Source of the DNA: a virus
DNA: 31,520 nucleotides
Direction: 5' to 3' (one strand)
Virus record (IMG/VR): IMGVR_UViG_3300048837_000163
Coordinates: 1 to 31,520 of that record
Of the stretch, positions 30,477-31,520 are shown one piece after another. How positions within the stretch are numbered: the stretch's first letter is position 1; every line of letters begins with the position of its first letter. Position numbers and translations under genes: made by a program. The notes under the pieces are model-generated. The model did not search any database and was not told where the DNA came from. It saw nothing but the letters and a program-made list of their open reading frames with translations.

Positions 30477-30672
30477 GGTGTTCCTCGCATAGCCGCCGCG
30501 CTTCCTCTGCGCTCGGCAGATTGGTGGCGATCAGGTGCGGGCCTTCCGGGTGCGACCGAGTAACCCAGCTTTCATAGAAGCCCCGGTGTCCGTTGTCGAA
30601 CCCGATGGCGCAAACTGAATAACGGCAGCACTTGCTGCGCTGAGCGTAGCGGTCGACCTTCTCCCACTTCAT
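30463..30672 (-). CDS. Hypothetical protein (69 aa)
   Basis: The 69-residue protein has three Cys in RSKCCRYSVCAIG (residues 12-24), aromatic residues in HRGFYESWVTRS, and a C-terminal helix SAEEARRLCEEHH. It has the look of a small phage protein of unknown type, possibly metal-binding. The ATG at 30672 overlaps the methyltransferase stop as ATGA. A longer open frame to 30978 exists, but its first part shadows the methyltransferase. Function unknown. Confidence 0.64.
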   Translation of the reverse strand: MKWEKVDRYAQRSKCCRYSVCAIGFDNGHRGFYESWVTRSHPEGPHLIATNLPSAEEARRLCEEHHAAA

Positions 30673-31391
30673 GCGAACAGCCTCCCCTGTGCATAGGCCG
30701 CAGCGATGCGCTCGCACGCGATGTCGAAATACTTGCGTTCGATCTCGATGCCGATGAACTTGCGGCCGAGGTTCGCGCAGGCCACGCCGGTGGTGCCGCT
30801 GCCCATGAAGGGGTCGAGAGCTACGCCAAGATTCGGAACGATTGCCGCCACTATTTTCTGAATTGTCGGCAACCACTTTTGCGTCGGATGGTCGGCTTTT
30901 TCCGCCGCCCTCACGGAATTTCGATAGCTGTCCGCCGATACGACGTTGACGCGCTTCGTGCTGGTGTCGCCAAACCATGCGCCCTTTCTGTACCCGTAAA
31001 TAGCCAGTTCAAAACCTGATGGCCACCATGTTCCAGGCATCGGGGGCGGCGGACATTCTTTGACAACACAAAACGGTTTCGGCGTTAGGCCGGAACCCCT
31101 AGCGGCCTCCGCAACAAGCCTGTACTGCTCGAACCCGCAGAAAACATGGAACGCATTGCACCGATCAAAACTCACTGAAAGAGCTGGGATAACTACGTCC
31201 TCGGTGACGCCGGGGCGATCAAAGTGAAATTCCATGCGCCTCGTGCCGTCCAAATCACTTGATCCAAATTTGTTTGGTATCTCGTAAGGCGGATCCGTCA
31301 CTACCGCATCCACCTTCGGCAGCGTAGGCAGGATTTCCAGGCAGTCGCCGTGGTACAGCGTGGCGTCGCCGATCTGCACGCACTCGCTCAC
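30669..31391 (-). CDS. DNA N6-adenine / N4-cytosine methyltransferase
   Basis: The 240-residue enzyme has DPPY (residues 33-36; catalytic motif IV) before FMGSGTTG (195-202; SAM-binding motif I), the order of beta-class amino-methyltransferases. HPTQK, with its usual position before motif I, and the final RKFIGIEIERKYFDIACERI support this. The start is GTG at 31391, overlapping the upstream stop as GTGA. The ATG at 31481 would extend it into a region that is coding in another frame. No restriction enzyme gene is adjacent, so it may protect phage DNA from host restriction (inference). The target site is unknown. Confidence 0.82.
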   Translation of the reverse strand: MSECVQIGDATLYHGDCLEILPTLPKVDAVVTDPPYEIPNKFGSSDLDGTRRMEFHFDRPGVTEDVVIPALSVSFDRCNAFHVFCGFEQYRLVAEAARGSGLTPKPFCVVKECPPPPMPGTWWPSGFELAIYGYRKGAWFGDTSTKRVNVVSADSYRNSVRAAEKADHPTQKWLPTIQKIVAAIVPNLGVALDPFMGSGTTGVACANLGRKFIGIEIERKYFDIACERIAAAYAQGRLFA

Positions 31392-31520
31392 GACAGCCCC
31401 CGCAGCCGCTTCACGTCGGCCCAGTTGTTGATCCACGTCGGCCACAGGTGACGCGGGGTCCGGCTGCACCAGTCCCGCCATTGCTGTTCTGCGGCAGGCA
31501 CCAGCGCGTCCGGGGTGTGC
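31388..31520 (-). CDS. C-terminal end of a cut-off phage gene
   Basis: A minus-strand frame runs from the window edge to a TGA at 31388 and gives 43 residues. It is rich in Trp (QQWRDWCSRTP, HLWPTWINNWADV), which favours a real protein. Its stop overlaps the methyltransferase GTG as GTGA, the same coupling seen across the window. Its N-terminus is outside the window, so function cannot be judged. Confidence 0.6.
   Translation of the reverse strand, partial: HTPDALVPAAEQQWRDWCSRTPRHLWPTWINNWADVKRLRGLS

Noticed and set aside
30672-30978. A longer N-terminal extension of the 69-residue gene
   Set aside because: The extra residues are a shadow of the methyltransferase gene, and the ATGA overlap gives a better start at 30672.

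Overview
The window is a GC-rich, tightly packed late region of a tailed bacteriophage (or prophage). It shows a terminase-to-lysis order, a P22-type ~800-residue portal, a scaffold plus capsid pair, and no tape measure, tail tube or sheath. This suggests a short-tailed (podovirus-like) virion. A nested Rz/Rz1 spanin pair and a PagL-like outer-membrane barrel point to a Gram-negative host. Its genus cannot be read from the sequence. Almost every gene is on the minus strand, so transcription runs from high to low coordinates, with many 4-base ATGA/GTGA overlaps. No tRNA, rRNA, CRISPR, integrase or attachment site was seen. No gene-free stretch exceeds 300 bases.

Right to left: 31520-29375 holds a cut-off gene, a DNA methyltransferase, several small zinc-binding, winged-helix and HTH proteins, and a PD-(D/E)XK-type nuclease. 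The packaging block (29387-24443) is terS, a GIY-YIG homing endonuclease, terL and portal. A large block of beta-rich, repeat-rich virion proteins follows (24446-16034), including two enzyme-like proteins that share an N-terminal domain. Next come a zinc-ribbon protein, scaffold, major capsid, an HNH homing endonuclease and a capsid decoration protein (16034-12376). Then come a DUF115/methyltransferase fusion, adaptor and tail genes, a GNAT protein, an S74-chaperone tail protein and two putative ejection proteins (12329-3673). A tail-fibre-like gene and the lysis block (PagL-like barrel, endolysin, holin, Rz/Rz1) end at 215. Three small membrane-protein genes lie on the plus strand (3-89, 86-214, 3422-3676).

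The most striking observation is in terL. Its first 30 codons, including the start of the Walker A loop, lie upstream of the obvious 452-residue ORF and are separated from it by an in-frame TAG. The site reads GGA GGT TAG GGT GGG AAA AGC. Skipping exactly six bases between the two identical GGT codons would restore the canonical P-loop GGAAGGGKS. A free-standing GIY-YIG endonuclease gene overlaps the terL start. The arrangement resembles phage T4 gene 60 with its mobA endonuclease, where a ribosomal bypass and a homing endonuclease form a mobile unit. A disabled terL or an assembly error remain alternatives. A second notable pattern is a short helical motif, roughly [D/E]xIRxTYxxLxx, found in several adjacent head proteins.
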